Of a stretch of DNA of 42,149 nucleotides, positions 15,566 to 23,688 are shown in pieces. The notes under the pieces are model-generated. The model was not told the DNA's origin, searched no databases, and saw nothing but the letters and a program-made list of their open reading frames with translations. How positions within the stretch are numbered: position 1 is the stretch's first letter; each line of letters opens with the position of its first letter. This DNA is from an uncultured Bacteroidota bacterium (lineage in GTDB: Bacteria > Bacteroidota > Bacteroidia > JADZBD01), in the NCBI GenBank assembly GCA_937924855.1, contig CALEYQ010000048.1:1-42149 (forward strand). The letters run 5' to 3'. A program made the position numbers and the translations under genes.

Positions 15566-15572
15566 CATTTTC

Positions 15573-17582
15573 ATGGAATTTCGGATTACAAGCGACTTTT
15601 CCCCAACGGGAGATCAACCCCAGGCCATCCGGCAACTGGTAGAAGGAATTAATTCCGGAAGCCGTTTCCAAACCCTTTTGGGCGTGACAGGATCCGGAAA
15701 AACATTTACGGTTGCCAATGTGATTCAGGAAGTTAAAAAACCCACGCTCATCCTGAGTCATAACAAAACCCTGGCAGCACAGCTCTACGGAGAATTCAAA
15801 ACTTTTTTTCCTGAAAATTCCGTTGAATATTTTGTTTCCTATTATGACTATTATCAGCCCGAAGCTTATTTGCCCACCACCGACACTTATATTGAAAAAG
15901 ATCTTTCCATAAATGATGAAATTGAAAAGCTGAGGTTGAGTGCCACCTCTGCCTTGCTGAGCGGACGGAGAGATGTGATTGTTGTTTCCAGCGTTTCCTG
16001 CATTTACGGCATTGGAAATCCGAAGGAGTTTGAAAACAATGTGATTCAGATGAAAAGAGGAAGCAGCATCAGCAGGAATCGCTTTTTACACCTGCTTGTT
16101 TCGGCACTTTATTCCAGGAACGATGTAGAGTTTGGCCGCGGCACTTTCCGGGTAAGAGGAGATACCGTTGATATAAACCTGGCTTATGCCGACTATGCCC
16201 TACGGGTAGAATTTTTCGGGGATGAAATTGAAGAACTTATTGCATTTGATCCACTTTCGGGAAAAAAAGGAGAAAGCTTTGATGCCATCCGGATTTACCC
16301 GGCCAACCTTTTCGTAACCAGTCCGGAAACCCTTAATCAGGCTTTATACCGTATTGGCGAAGACATGGCGGCACGGGTTGCGTTTCTGAAAGAAAACGGA
16401 AAACACCTGGAAGCGAAACGACTTGAGGACCGGGTGAATTACGATATGGAGATGTTGCGTGAGCTTGGTTATTGCTCGGGCATTGAAAATTATTCGCGGT
16501 ATTTTGACGGTCGGAACCCGGGGGAAAGGCCCTTTTGTCTCCTGGATTATTTCCCCGATGATTTTTTAATGGTTATTGATGAAAGTCATGTTACCCTGCC
16601 CCAAATCAGGGGTATGTACGGAGGCGATCGCTCGCGAAAGGAAAATCTGGTGGAGTACGGCTTCCGGCTTCCCGCTGCACTTGACAATCGCCCGCTGCGG
16701 TATGAGGAATTTGAAAACATGTTAGACCGGGTAATTTTTGTGAGTGCCACACCGGCTGAAACCGAGCTACAGCTTTCGGAAGGAGTTATAGTGGAGCAAT
16801 TAATCAGGCCCACGGGTTTGCTTGATCCTCAGATTGAAATAAGACCCTGCGGAACCCAGGTGGATGATTTACTGGAGGAAATACGGAAAGTTACCGCCAA
16901 CGACGAAAGGATCCTGGTAACCACACTCACGAAACGAATGGCGGAGGAGTTGGCGAAATACTTTGCCCGTCTTGGAATCCGGTGCCGTTATATACATTCC
17001 GATGTAGATACCCTAGAACGGGTTGAGATAATGAGCGATCTCAGAAAAGGAATTTTCGATGTTTTGATTGGGATAAACTTGTTGCGGGAGGGACTGGATC
17101 TTCCCGAAGTAGCCCTTGTGGCCATTCTGGATGCCGATAAAGAAGGATTTCTGAGAAGCGAACGGGCATTGGTTCAAACCGTGGGAAGAGCAGCCCGAAA
17201 CCTCAACGGAAGGGTTATAATGTATGCCGATAAAATTACGGACAGCATGTCCAAAACCATCGAGGAAACCAAAAGGAGAAGGCTAAAACAGATTGAGTAC
17301 AATTTCAAGCACAATATAGAACCCCGGCAGATCGTTAAACAACAGAAAGAAGTGTTTGCCGGAAGTTCCTCGAAAAAATCAAAGATGTATGTGGAGCCTG
17401 AATTTAAATCCGCTGCGGCCGATCCGGTAATCCGGTATATGGATCCCAAAGAAATTGAGAAATTGATACAGAAAACCCGGAAAGAAATGGAAAAGGCGGC
17501 CAAGGAGATGGATTTTATTGAAGCCGCCCGTTTAAGAGATGAAATTTTCAACCTGGAAAAGATCCGTAAAGACCGGATTTAG
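15573..17582 (+). CDS. uvrB: Excinuclease ABC subunit B
   Basis: 669 residues, full length for UvrB. Walker A is 'GVTGSGKT' at 37-44. The tyrosine-rich beta-hairpin that inserts between DNA strands ('YYDYYQPEAYLPTTDTYIEKD', read from 15841) is intact. 'VIDESHVTLPQ' is Walker B (DESH), 'FVSATPAETE' is motif III, 'GINLLREGLDLPEV' motif V and 'QTVGRAARN' motif VI. The C-terminal UVR motif ('KEMEKAAKEMDFIEAARLRDEI') binds UvrC. UvrB verifies damage and recruits UvrC in nucleotide excision repair. It has its own promoter with a very short leader and appears monocistronic. Confidence 0.97.
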   Translation: MEFRITSDFSPTGDQPQAIRQLVEGINSGSRFQTLLGVTGSGKTFTVANVIQEVKKPTLILSHNKTLAAQLYGEFKTFFPENSVEYFVSYYDYYQPEAYLPTTDTYIEKDLSINDEIEKLRLSATSALLSGRRDVIVVSSVSCIYGIGNPKEFENNVIQMKRGSSISRNRFLHLLVSALYSRNDVEFGRGTFRVRGDTVDINLAYADYALRVEFFGDEIEELIAFDPLSGKKGESFDAIRIYPANLFVTSPETLNQALYRIGEDMAARVAFLKENGKHLEAKRLEDRVNYDMEMLRELGYCSGIENYSRYFDGRNPGERPFCLLDYFPDDFLMVIDESHVTLPQIRGMYGGDRSRKENLVEYGFRLPAALDNRPLRYEEFENMLDRVIFVSATPAETELQLSEGVIVEQLIRPTGLLDPQIEIRPCGTQVDDLLEEIRKVTANDERILVTTLTKRMAEELAKYFARLGIRCRYIHSDVDTLERVEIMSDLRKGIFDVLIGINLLREGLDLPEVALVAILDADKEGFLRSERALVQTVGRAARNLNGRVIMYADKITDSMSKTIEETKRRRLKQIEYNFKHNIEPRQIVKQQKEVFAGSSSKKSKMYVEPEFKSAAADPVIRYMDPKEIEKLIQKTRKEMEKAAKEMDFIEAARLRDEIFNLEKIRKDRI

Positions 17583-17617
17583 AATTTGAGCACGATTTTT
17601 GACTGGCATTTATTCAC

Positions 17618-17625
17618 TATCTTTA
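17618..17625 (+). promoter_or_regulatory. -7 promoter box (TATCTTTA)
   Basis: TATCTTTA matches TAnnTTTG at 7 of 8 positions and sits 4 bases before the ATG at 17630. A TTTTTG run ending at 17601 leaves 16 bases to the box, slightly short for a -33 element. Confidence 0.45.
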
Positions 17626-17629
17626 TACC

Positions 17630-18307
17630 ATGAGATTTCTGCTGACGGGCATTGCTATAGTACTGGGGTTTAGCGCTTTGGGTCAAAACAAAGGGAAGCA
17701 ATCCGCCAATAACGATGACCGTCCCCTCATTCAGTTTTCCGGAGTTGTGGTGGAACGCGACAGTCTGAAGCCGGTTCCCTACACCATGATTGTGATTAAA
17801 AACAAGAAGCGGGGAACCGTTTGCGACTTTTTCGGATTTTTCTCTTTTGTGGCTCAGGAAAAAGACACCATTGAATTTTCATCCGTCGGATATAAGAAAG
17901 CCATTTTTATCATTCCCGACAGCCTTACCACAAACAAATATTCCCTTATTCAGGTGATGCAAACCGACACCATCCTTCTGAAGGAAACCGTGATTTACCC
18001 CTGGCCTTCCAAGGAAGCTTTCAAAAAAGTTTTCCTGGAAACAAAAATTCCCGAGGATGACATGGACCGTGCCGCCAAAAACCTCGACCGTCAGGCCTTG
18101 CAATCGCAATACCAGACTATGCCCATGGATGGCAGCATGAATTACAAAGCCTCTATGCAGCAGCAATATTCCAAATTGTATTATGCAGGTCAGTTTCCTC
18201 CGAATAATCTGCTTAACCCCATTGCCTGGTCTAAGTTCATTCAGGCATGGAGGAACGGAGAATTCAAGAAAAAAGAGAGCCACGAGTTGCCCGACGAGGA
18301 AAAGTAG
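17630..18307 (+). CDS. Secreted CarboxypepD_reg-like domain protein
   Basis: 225 residues. A signal peptide ends near residue 19 ('GFSALGQ'). Residues about 33-120 match the carboxypeptidase D regulatory-like fold common in Bacteroidota: 'FSGVVVERDSLKPVPYTMIVIKN', 'RGTVCDFFGFFSFVAQEKDTIEFSSVGYK' (17732-17890). The remainder is polar, rich in Gln and Met, and ends with a charged tail. There is no TonB-dependent receptor barrel attached, so this is a stand-alone periplasmic or surface protein of unknown role. The rlmD ATG follows 2 bases after the stop, so the two genes are probably co-transcribed. Confidence 0.78.
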   Translation: MRFLLTGIAIVLGFSALGQNKGKQSANNDDRPLIQFSGVVVERDSLKPVPYTMIVIKNKKRGTVCDFFGFFSFVAQEKDTIEFSSVGYKKAIFIIPDSLTTNKYSLIQVMQTDTILLKETVIYPWPSKEAFKKVFLETKIPEDDMDRAAKNLDRQALQSQYQTMPMDGSMNYKASMQQQYSKLYYAGQFPPNNLLNPIAWSKFIQAWRNGEFKKKESHELPDEEK

Positions 18308-18309
18308 GG

Positions 18310-19755
18310 ATGAGGTCGGACAAATTTCAGATCATAGAAAATATTGAAGCCATCGACATAGGTTCGGAGGGCGAGAGCATTTGCAAATCCGGCGACCTGG
18401 TGGTATTTGTAAAAGGACTGGTTCCCGGAGATGTGGCCGATGTAAAAATCACCAAATCAAGAAAGCGATTTAAAACCGGAAAGGTACTTCAGATTCGCAA
18501 ACCTTCACCGGAAAGGATTGAAGCGCCCTGTGCCCATTTCGGAAATTGCGGTGGCTGCAAATGGCAAAACCTGCAATACCACGCCCAGCTTCATTACAAA
18601 CAAAAACATGTTTTCGATGCCCTGACCCGGATTGCCGGCCTGCATTTGGTAAGCTACAACGGTAAAGTTTCACCCGATAACTCTTCCACGGTTTTTTTTC
18701 CCATCCTGGGATCCGAAGAAATTTACCATTACAGGAACCGGATGGATTATGCATTTTCCTCAAGAAGGTGGCTTACCCCTGAGGAAATGGAGATGGGAGA
18801 AATAAAAGAAAAAAGAGGACTGGGCTTTCATTTGCCCGGCATGTTCGACAAAATTATTGATGTTGAATTTTGTCACCTTCAGGCAGAACCCGGAAATCAA
18901 ATCCGAAATACCCTGAGAACGTACTGCCTTGAACAGGATCTGGATTTCTTTGATAACCGGCAGCGGAAGGGATTGATGAGAGGTTTGATAATCCGGAATT
19001 CAGGCCTGGGAGAACTCATGGTACTTGTTATGTTTGGTGAGGAGGGACGAAAAGAGGAAAAAGAAAACCTTTTGTCTTTTTTAAAGCATACATTCCCTGA
19101 AATAACATCGCTTGTTTTTGTTACGAACACCAAGGGAAACGAAACTATTTTCGATCTTGCCGTAGAAACTTTTTCCGGCAGCGACTGGATTATGGAAAGC
19201 ATGGAAGGATTAAAATTCCGGATCCGGCCCAAATCGTTTTTTCAAACCAATCCCCGTCAGGCCCTTGCCCTCTACCGGCTGGTACGGGAATGGGCCGAAC
19301 TGAAAGGAACCGAAACCGTTTATGACCTATATTCAGGAACCGGAACCATTGGTTGTTTTATGGCAGGAAATGCCGGAAAAATTGTGGGCGTGGAATTTAC
19401 CGACGCTTCGGTAACGGATGCCCGTGAAAATGCCGCCATGAACGGTATTTCAAATGCCTCGTTTTTTGCAGGCGATATGAAGAAAATTCTGTCCGCCGAA
19501 TTCTTTTCCCGCGAAGGTCACCCCGATGTTATTATTACCGACCCACCCAGAGCCGGAATGGAAGCACCCGTGACCGAAGCCATTCTGAATTCAGGATGTC
19601 CCAAAATAATATATGTGAGTTGCAATCCCGCTACCCAGGCCAGAGACTTATCGATCCTGAAAGAAAAATATGATGTGGTCAGAGCCCGGCCCGTAGATAT
19701 GTTTCCCCAGACTTCACATGTGGAAAATGTTTGTCTCCTGACCCTGAAAAAATAA
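18310..19755 (+). CDS. rlmD: 23S rRNA (uracil-5-)-methyltransferase, RlmD/TrmA family
   Basis: 481 residues from the ATG at 18310; an in-frame ATG at 18247 lies inside the upstream gene and would add a tail unlike the family. An N-terminal TRAM domain (about 1-60) is followed by the 4Fe-4S ligands in 'CAHFGNCGGC' (C-x5-C-x2-C) and a fourth Cys in 'EFCHLQ'. The SAM motif is 'VYDLYSGTGTIGCFMA'. The catalytic Cys is in 'IIYVSCNPATQARDL' and the base Glu in 'HVENVCLL'. These enzymes methylate C5 of uracil: U1939 for RlmD, U747 for RlmC. Which site is used here cannot be told from sequence alone. Confidence 0.9.
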   Translation: MRSDKFQIIENIEAIDIGSEGESICKSGDLVVFVKGLVPGDVADVKITKSRKRFKTGKVLQIRKPSPERIEAPCAHFGNCGGCKWQNLQYHAQLHYKQKHVFDALTRIAGLHLVSYNGKVSPDNSSTVFFPILGSEEIYHYRNRMDYAFSSRRWLTPEEMEMGEIKEKRGLGFHLPGMFDKIIDVEFCHLQAEPGNQIRNTLRTYCLEQDLDFFDNRQRKGLMRGLIIRNSGLGELMVLVMFGEEGRKEEKENLLSFLKHTFPEITSLVFVTNTKGNETIFDLAVETFSGSDWIMESMEGLKFRIRPKSFFQTNPRQALALYRLVREWAELKGTETVYDLYSGTGTIGCFMAGNAGKIVGVEFTDASVTDARENAAMNGISNASFFAGDMKKILSAEFFSREGHPDVIITDPPRAGMEAPVTEAILNSGCPKIIYVSCNPATQARDLSILKEKYDVVRARPVDMFPQTSHVENVCLLTLKK

Positions 19756-19756
19756 T

Positions 19757-20701
19757 TTATTTTTTCTCCTTCTTGATCTGAAGATCTAATTCGTCTTTAT
19801 TTTCCTTTGGCTTCGTCCTTTCCTCAAACTCCTTCCGGGGCACAATCTCCAGTGTCATTTTATATAAGTTGAAGACCGAAACATATTTCTCTCCGTAAAC
19901 CACATGCATATCCCATTTAAGGGCGGGTTTGAATAAGAGAATCTGACAAATATCCGTGGAAGTAATAAATTCCGAAGCCGTATCGCCCTTGTGATTATGG
20001 AAAGTAGGTTTTACCTCGTCGTTTTTGCCGCCGCGGTAACTCAGCTCGATAGGAATGAGGGTTTTGTGAAGAGGTTTCTTCACTTTAAGATTAAAAGCTT
20101 TATCAAACTCAAAATAATAATCGTTGCCGATGGGCACAAAACGGGTGTCCTGAAAAACATTCATGACATAGGCCTTGTACATTTTTTTCTCTTCAAGAAT
20201 AACTATACTCAGGTTCGACTTTTCATATTTCACAAAATTTATCGGATCGTCGTTAAACAGTTTGAAAATAATAAACCTGATTTCAAACAAAGCCCGCTCC
20301 TTTTCGGTAATCTTCCGCTCCGTTTCATTGAGCTTGATGGCTTTTTTGGATAAATTCTTATCCACAAAATTCATGGTCTTTGAAATAACAAGCAGATCGA
20401 AGCGGTCTTTGATTTGGGCTTTCAAAGAATCGTTGGCCTTAAAAACTGCACTGGCGGTGTCAATTTCCCGATAGAAAACCGTACGAATGGTGTCCTTATC
20501 AAAATAAGAGAAATAGCCCTTTACAGAAGCCGGATCAAACTCCTTGTCGTAAAATAAATCCAGAGCACTTACCGAAGCCGACTCCAATACATAAAGCGTT
20601 TGGCCTTCCTGGAATAACTCATCCGCTTTCTTCTTGAGCGAACGCTGGGAAAATAAAAATACCGGAAGGAAAATTAAAATAAGACAAGCCTGTACCCGCA
20701 T
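19757..20701 (-). CDS. Secreted protein of unknown function
   Basis: 314 residues starting with a signal peptide ('LILIFLPVFLFSQ', cleavage near residue 19). The mature protein is lysine-rich and polar with no membrane helix. There is a coiled-coil-like charged stretch at about 95-140 ('KAIKLNETERKITEKERALFE'), then a mainly beta region with 'MYKAYVMNVFQDTRFVPIGNDYYFEFD', then a basic tail rich in Lys and Glu. I do not recognise the family. It converges on rlmD with one base between the stop codons. It is divergent from the di-haem oxidoreductase operon, sharing the 121-base region that holds a palindromic candidate operator, so it may be co-regulated. Confidence 0.65.
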   Translation of the reverse strand: MRVQACLILIFLPVFLFSQRSLKKKADELFQEGQTLYVLESASVSALDLFYDKEFDPASVKGYFSYFDKDTIRTVFYREIDTASAVFKANDSLKAQIKDRFDLLVISKTMNFVDKNLSKKAIKLNETERKITEKERALFEIRFIIFKLFNDDPINFVKYEKSNLSIVILEEKKMYKAYVMNVFQDTRFVPIGNDYYFEFDKAFNLKVKKPLHKTLIPIELSYRGGKNDEVKPTFHNHKGDTASEFITSTDICQILLFKPALKWDMHVVYGEKYVSVFNLYKMTLEIVPRKEFEERTKPKENKDELDLQIKKEKK

Positions 20702-20754
20702 GCCTGAAAGTTCTCAAAAATCTGACCATTTATACCCAAATAACATTATTTATT

Positions 20755-20770
20755 TTTAGGCTAACCTAAA
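20755..20770. promoter_or_regulatory. Palindrome TTTAGG-CTAA-CCTAAA, candidate DtxR/MntR-type operator
   Basis: A perfect 6-bp inverted repeat around 4 bases lies 7 bases upstream of the -33 element of the di-haem oxidoreductase promoter. The TTAGG...CCTAA half-sites are those of DtxR/IdeR/MntR-family metalloregulators. The classical DtxR palindrome has a longer centre, so the match is to the half-sites and the right arm. The assignment is inference. Confidence 0.4.
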
Positions 20771-20777
20771 TTATTTT

Positions 20778-20808
20778 TTTGACTACTGTAAATAATTTAT
20801 TATGTTTG
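20778..20808 (+). promoter_or_regulatory. Complete promoter: TTTG (-33), 19 bases, TATGTTTG (-7)
   Basis: TTTG at 20778-20781 and TATGTTTG at 20801-20808 are separated by exactly 19 bases, the consensus Bacteroidota housekeeping promoter. It is the best match in this window. The upstream ATG at 20802 lies inside the -7 box and so is not the translation start; the ATG at 20823 is. Confidence 0.75.
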
Positions 20809-20822
20809 TCGAATATTTTACC

Positions 20823-22034
20823 ATGAGACTACTATTTATACTATTTGCGGTTCTGATCCTGTTGTTCAGCGCATGCGAGAAGCTTTTGCCAAAAGCTCCG
20901 GCGCCGGAAGAAACGCTTGACGGACCTATGGAAGGTCTGACCACAGAACAATCCATTCAATTTGCCCGCGGGGACGAAGCCTTCGGGGAGGTGTTTACAC
21001 CCGCTACCGGCCTGGGACCCATTTTTGTAATGTCGAGTTGTGCGGGTTGTCATACCGGCGACGGAAAAGGACATCCCTTTGCCACACTCACACGCTTCGG
21101 TCAGTCTGACAGTACAGGCAATAACTACCTTATGCAAGGTGGTCCACAGTTGCAACACCGGGCCATTCCGGGGTTTACACCTGAGGTTTTACCATCCGGC
21201 GCACCCTTTTCAAGATTTTTACCACCGGCTGTAGCCGGCATTGGTTTTCTGGCCGCACTTTCCGATGCCCAGATTTTGTCCTATGCCGACCCTAACGATG
21301 CTGATGGAGACGGAATTTCAGGGGTTCCCAACTATATTACTCCCCCACCCTATTTTGTACCCGGCCCTTACCACATTCCCCAAAACGGAAAATATATAGG
21401 CCGATTCGGAAGAAAAGCAGCTGCCATCGATCTGCTCATTCAAACCGTTAACGCCTATCACCAGGACATTGGAATTACTTCGATTTTCGAAATGGTTGAC
21501 CCCATTAATTTTCAGGTTTCAGGACAGGGAAATGACCCCATTCCCGATCCTGAAGTAAGTAACAGCGTAATCAACGATGTGGTATTTTATCTGAGAACCC
21601 TGAAACCTCCAACACCCAGGAACAGCAGCGACCCGGATGTTATGGCAGGAAAAAATATTTTTACGGATATCAAATGCGGCAAGTGTCACATTCCCGAATG
21701 GACCACCCCTCAAAGCGATGTCGCTGCACTTTCCAACAAAACATTTTACCCCTATACCGATTTACTGCTGCACGATATGGGACCCGGGCTTGACGATGGA
21801 TATACGGAAGGATCTGCAAAAACTTCGGAATGGAGAACAACACCGCTTTGGGGATTGGGCCTGAGTAAAATTGCCCAGGGCGGACAGTACTTTCTGATGC
21901 ACGACGGCAGAGCCAAATCTCTGGAGTCGGCTATTATGTTGCATGGTGGAGAAGCCAGCGATTCGAAAAATCTGTTTCAGCAGTTAAACTCCTCCGACAA
22001 AGCCAAACTCATCAAATTTCTGGAATCGTTGTAA
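20823..22034 (+). CDS. Di-haem oxidoreductase (DHOR/DUF1111 family) lipoprotein
   Basis: 403 residues from the ATG at 20823. A lipoprotein signal ends at 'LLFSAC' (Cys at about 17). Two c-type haem sites are seen: C73-A-G-C-H77 and C285-G-K-C-H289. Other family marks are 'ATGLGPIF', 'FGRKAAAIDLLIQTVNAY' and 'MHDGRAKSLESAIMLHGGEA'. The protein belongs to the di-haem family related to MauG and bacterial cytochrome c peroxidases, formerly called thiol oxidoreductase. In other bacteria such genes often accompany imelysin-type iron-responsive proteins. It would act in the periplasm at a membrane. It heads a three-gene operon with a Rieske protein (2 bases downstream) and a porin. Peroxidase or other redox activity is not proven for this subgroup. 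Confidence 0.9.
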   Translation: MRLLFILFAVLILLFSACEKLLPKAPAPEETLDGPMEGLTTEQSIQFARGDEAFGEVFTPATGLGPIFVMSSCAGCHTGDGKGHPFATLTRFGQSDSTGNNYLMQGGPQLQHRAIPGFTPEVLPSGAPFSRFLPPAVAGIGFLAALSDAQILSYADPNDADGDGISGVPNYITPPPYFVPGPYHIPQNGKYIGRFGRKAAAIDLLIQTVNAYHQDIGITSIFEMVDPINFQVSGQGNDPIPDPEVSNSVINDVVFYLRTLKPPTPRNSSDPDVMAGKNIFTDIKCGKCHIPEWTTPQSDVAALSNKTFYPYTDLLLHDMGPGLDDGYTEGSAKTSEWRTTPLWGLGLSKIAQGGQYFLMHDGRAKSLESAIMLHGGEASDSKNLFQQLNSSDKAKLIKFLESL

Positions 22035-22036
22035 GC

Positions 22037-22480
22037 ATGGACCGAAGGAATTTCATCTTTAATTCAATTTCCCTTGCAGCGGGCAGCCTTGGGCTTTCGA
22101 TGTACCTGTCGGCCTGCGGAACGCAGAAACAGGTTCAGGCCAGCAACAAAAGTGGTTTGATTACCCTGCCCCTTCAATCCTTTAAAAACGAAAAAGGCGA
22201 ATACCGTGAAATGGTTTCGGTAAATGCCGAAGGTGTGCCTTATGTGATTTTTGTATTCCGGAAAACCGAATCAGAATTTACTGCCCTCAAGGGCATGTGC
22301 ACTCATAATGCCTGCGACCTTAACCCGGTTCAAACCGGACTCGATTGTCCCTGCCACGGATCGCGATTCAACAAGGAAGGAACAGTCCTGAACGGCCCCG
22401 CTTCGAAAAACCTGACCCGGTATTTTACTTCGGTTTCAGGAAATGATCTGCTCATCAACCTCAACAAGGTAATCCCATGA
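22037..22480 (+). CDS. Rieske [2Fe-2S] lipoprotein with Tat-like signal
   Basis: 147 residues. The N-terminus 'DRRNFIFNSISLAAGSLGLSM' has a twin arginine followed by a hydrophobic stretch and a lipobox 'LSAC' (Cys at about 27), consistent with Tat export of a folded iron-sulfur lipoprotein. The cluster ligands are in 'CTHNAC' (C-x-H) and 'CPCHGSRF' (C-x2-H). The two extra cysteines that form the disulfide in high-potential Rieske proteins are also present. It is too short to be a bc1-complex subunit with its usual membrane anchor and is not near cytochrome b genes. Position suggests electron exchange with the adjacent di-haem protein. Its stop overlaps the porin start (ATGA). Confidence 0.9.
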   Translation: MDRRNFIFNSISLAAGSLGLSMYLSACGTQKQVQASNKSGLITLPLQSFKNEKGEYREMVSVNAEGVPYVIFVFRKTESEFTALKGMCTHNACDLNPVQTGLDCPCHGSRFNKEGTVLNGPASKNLTRYFTSVSGNDLLINLNKVIP

Positions 22481-23688
22481 AAATATTTTTTCTCCTATCG
22501 TTTTTCATACCCTGCTTCGCTCTGGGCCAGTCTGACAGTCTCCGCAAAGACTCCCTCATTACCAACATGAACAAAGATGCCGGATATAACCGTCCTGCCT
22601 TTTTCGGCGATCGCTTTCCGGTTAGCCTGGGTGGGTATCTGGAAGCTAATACCCATTACGGCGGGACTGACGGAGTAAACGAAGGACTTTCATTTCAGAT
22701 GCGCAGGTTAACCCTGTTTATGTTTTCCCGTCTGTCGTCGAGAACCCGGTTTCTCACTGAAATAGAGTTTGAAGATGGAACTAAGGAAATAAATATTGAG
22801 GCGGCTTTGCTTGACTTCCAGATTCACCGTCTTTTAATTTTCAGGGGCGGGGTTATCTTAAATCCCATCGGCTCCTTCAATCAAAATCACGACGGACCCA
22901 AATGGGCCTTCATAGAAAGGCCTCTGGTATCTACAACTTTAATCCCATCCACTTGGAGTAATCCCGGCTTTGGGTTTCACGGATCAGGATTGTTGGGAGA
23001 TTTATGGCAATGGAACTACGAAGCCTATCTCACCCAGGGCTTCGATGATCAAATCATTGCCAATGAAACCAACCGGACCTTTCTGGGTGCCACCAAAGAG
23101 AACCCCGACCGTTTCGAGGAAAGTTTCAACGGGTCGGCCATGGGTAATTTAAAAACCGCCTTCCGTCACTCGTCCCTCGGCGAATTTGGAGTTTCATGGA
23201 TGGGAGGCGTTTACAATGCCTTTCGGGTGGAAGGTGAAATAGTTGACGACAAAAGAAGAGTAGATGTTTTTGCTTTTGACCTTAGTCTGAACCCGGGGAA
23301 AAACACAAACATCACCGGAGAGTTTGCGATGGTAAAAGTAGATGTTCCTAAAACCTATTTTCAGCAATTCGGTTCGGGGCAATACGGTTTCTTTCTCGAT
23401 TGGAACCAAAAAATTTGCAATCCCAGAATACCCGGGTTTCCGGGATCAGCCCTGTATTATTCGTTCCGGTTGGAAAGGGTAGATTATAACACCGAAAATT
23501 TTTCAGAGATCGACGGCGGGGGAAAAATATATGATGAGTTATGGGGCCTTAATACGGGATTTTCACTCCGACCCCAGAACGAAACCGTAATACGAATTAA
23601 TTATTTTTATCGCTGGCACCGGGATTTGTTTGGGAACCCTGCCTCCAAAAGTGCAGCTTTACAATTTGGAGTTTCCAGCTATTTCTGA
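22477..23688 (+). CDS. Outer-membrane porin-like beta-barrel protein
   Basis: 403 residues. A signal peptide ends after 'CFALGQ' (about residue 18). The mature protein is rich in alternating aromatic and polar strands, e.g. 'GGYLEANTHYGGTDGV', 'FQMRRLTLFMFSRLSSRTRF', 'FEDGTKEINIEAALLDFQIH', and ends '-VSSYF' with a terminal aromatic residue. This is the design of a phosphate-selective-porin-like or general 14-18-stranded barrel of Bacteroidota. No TonB plug domain is present. ATGA overlap places it in one operon with the di-haem oxidoreductase and Rieske protein, so it may pass their substrate or product. The substrate is unknown. Its 3' end overlaps the convergent GH3 gene by 10 bases. Confidence 0.8.
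   Translation: MKIFFLLSFFIPCFALGQSDSLRKDSLITNMNKDAGYNRPAFFGDRFPVSLGGYLEANTHYGGTDGVNEGLSFQMRRLTLFMFSRLSSRTRFLTEIEFEDGTKEINIEAALLDFQIHRLLIFRGGVILNPIGSFNQNHDGPKWAFIERPLVSTTLIPSTWSNPGFGFHGSGLLGDLWQWNYEAYLTQGFDDQIIANETNRTFLGATKENPDRFEESFNGSAMGNLKTAFRHSSLGEFGVSWMGGVYNAFRVEGEIVDDKRRVDVFAFDLSLNPGKNTNITGEFAMVKVDVPKTYFQQFGSGQYGFFLDWNQKICNPRIPGFPGSALYYSFRLERVDYNTENFSEIDGGGKIYDELWGLNTGFSLRPQNETVIRINYFYRWHRDLFGNPASKSAALQFGVSSYF

Noticed and set aside
18247..18309. 21-residue extension of RlmD
   Set aside because: It lies inside the upstream gene in another frame; the ATG at 18310 follows the upstream stop by 2 bases and gives a normal N-terminus.
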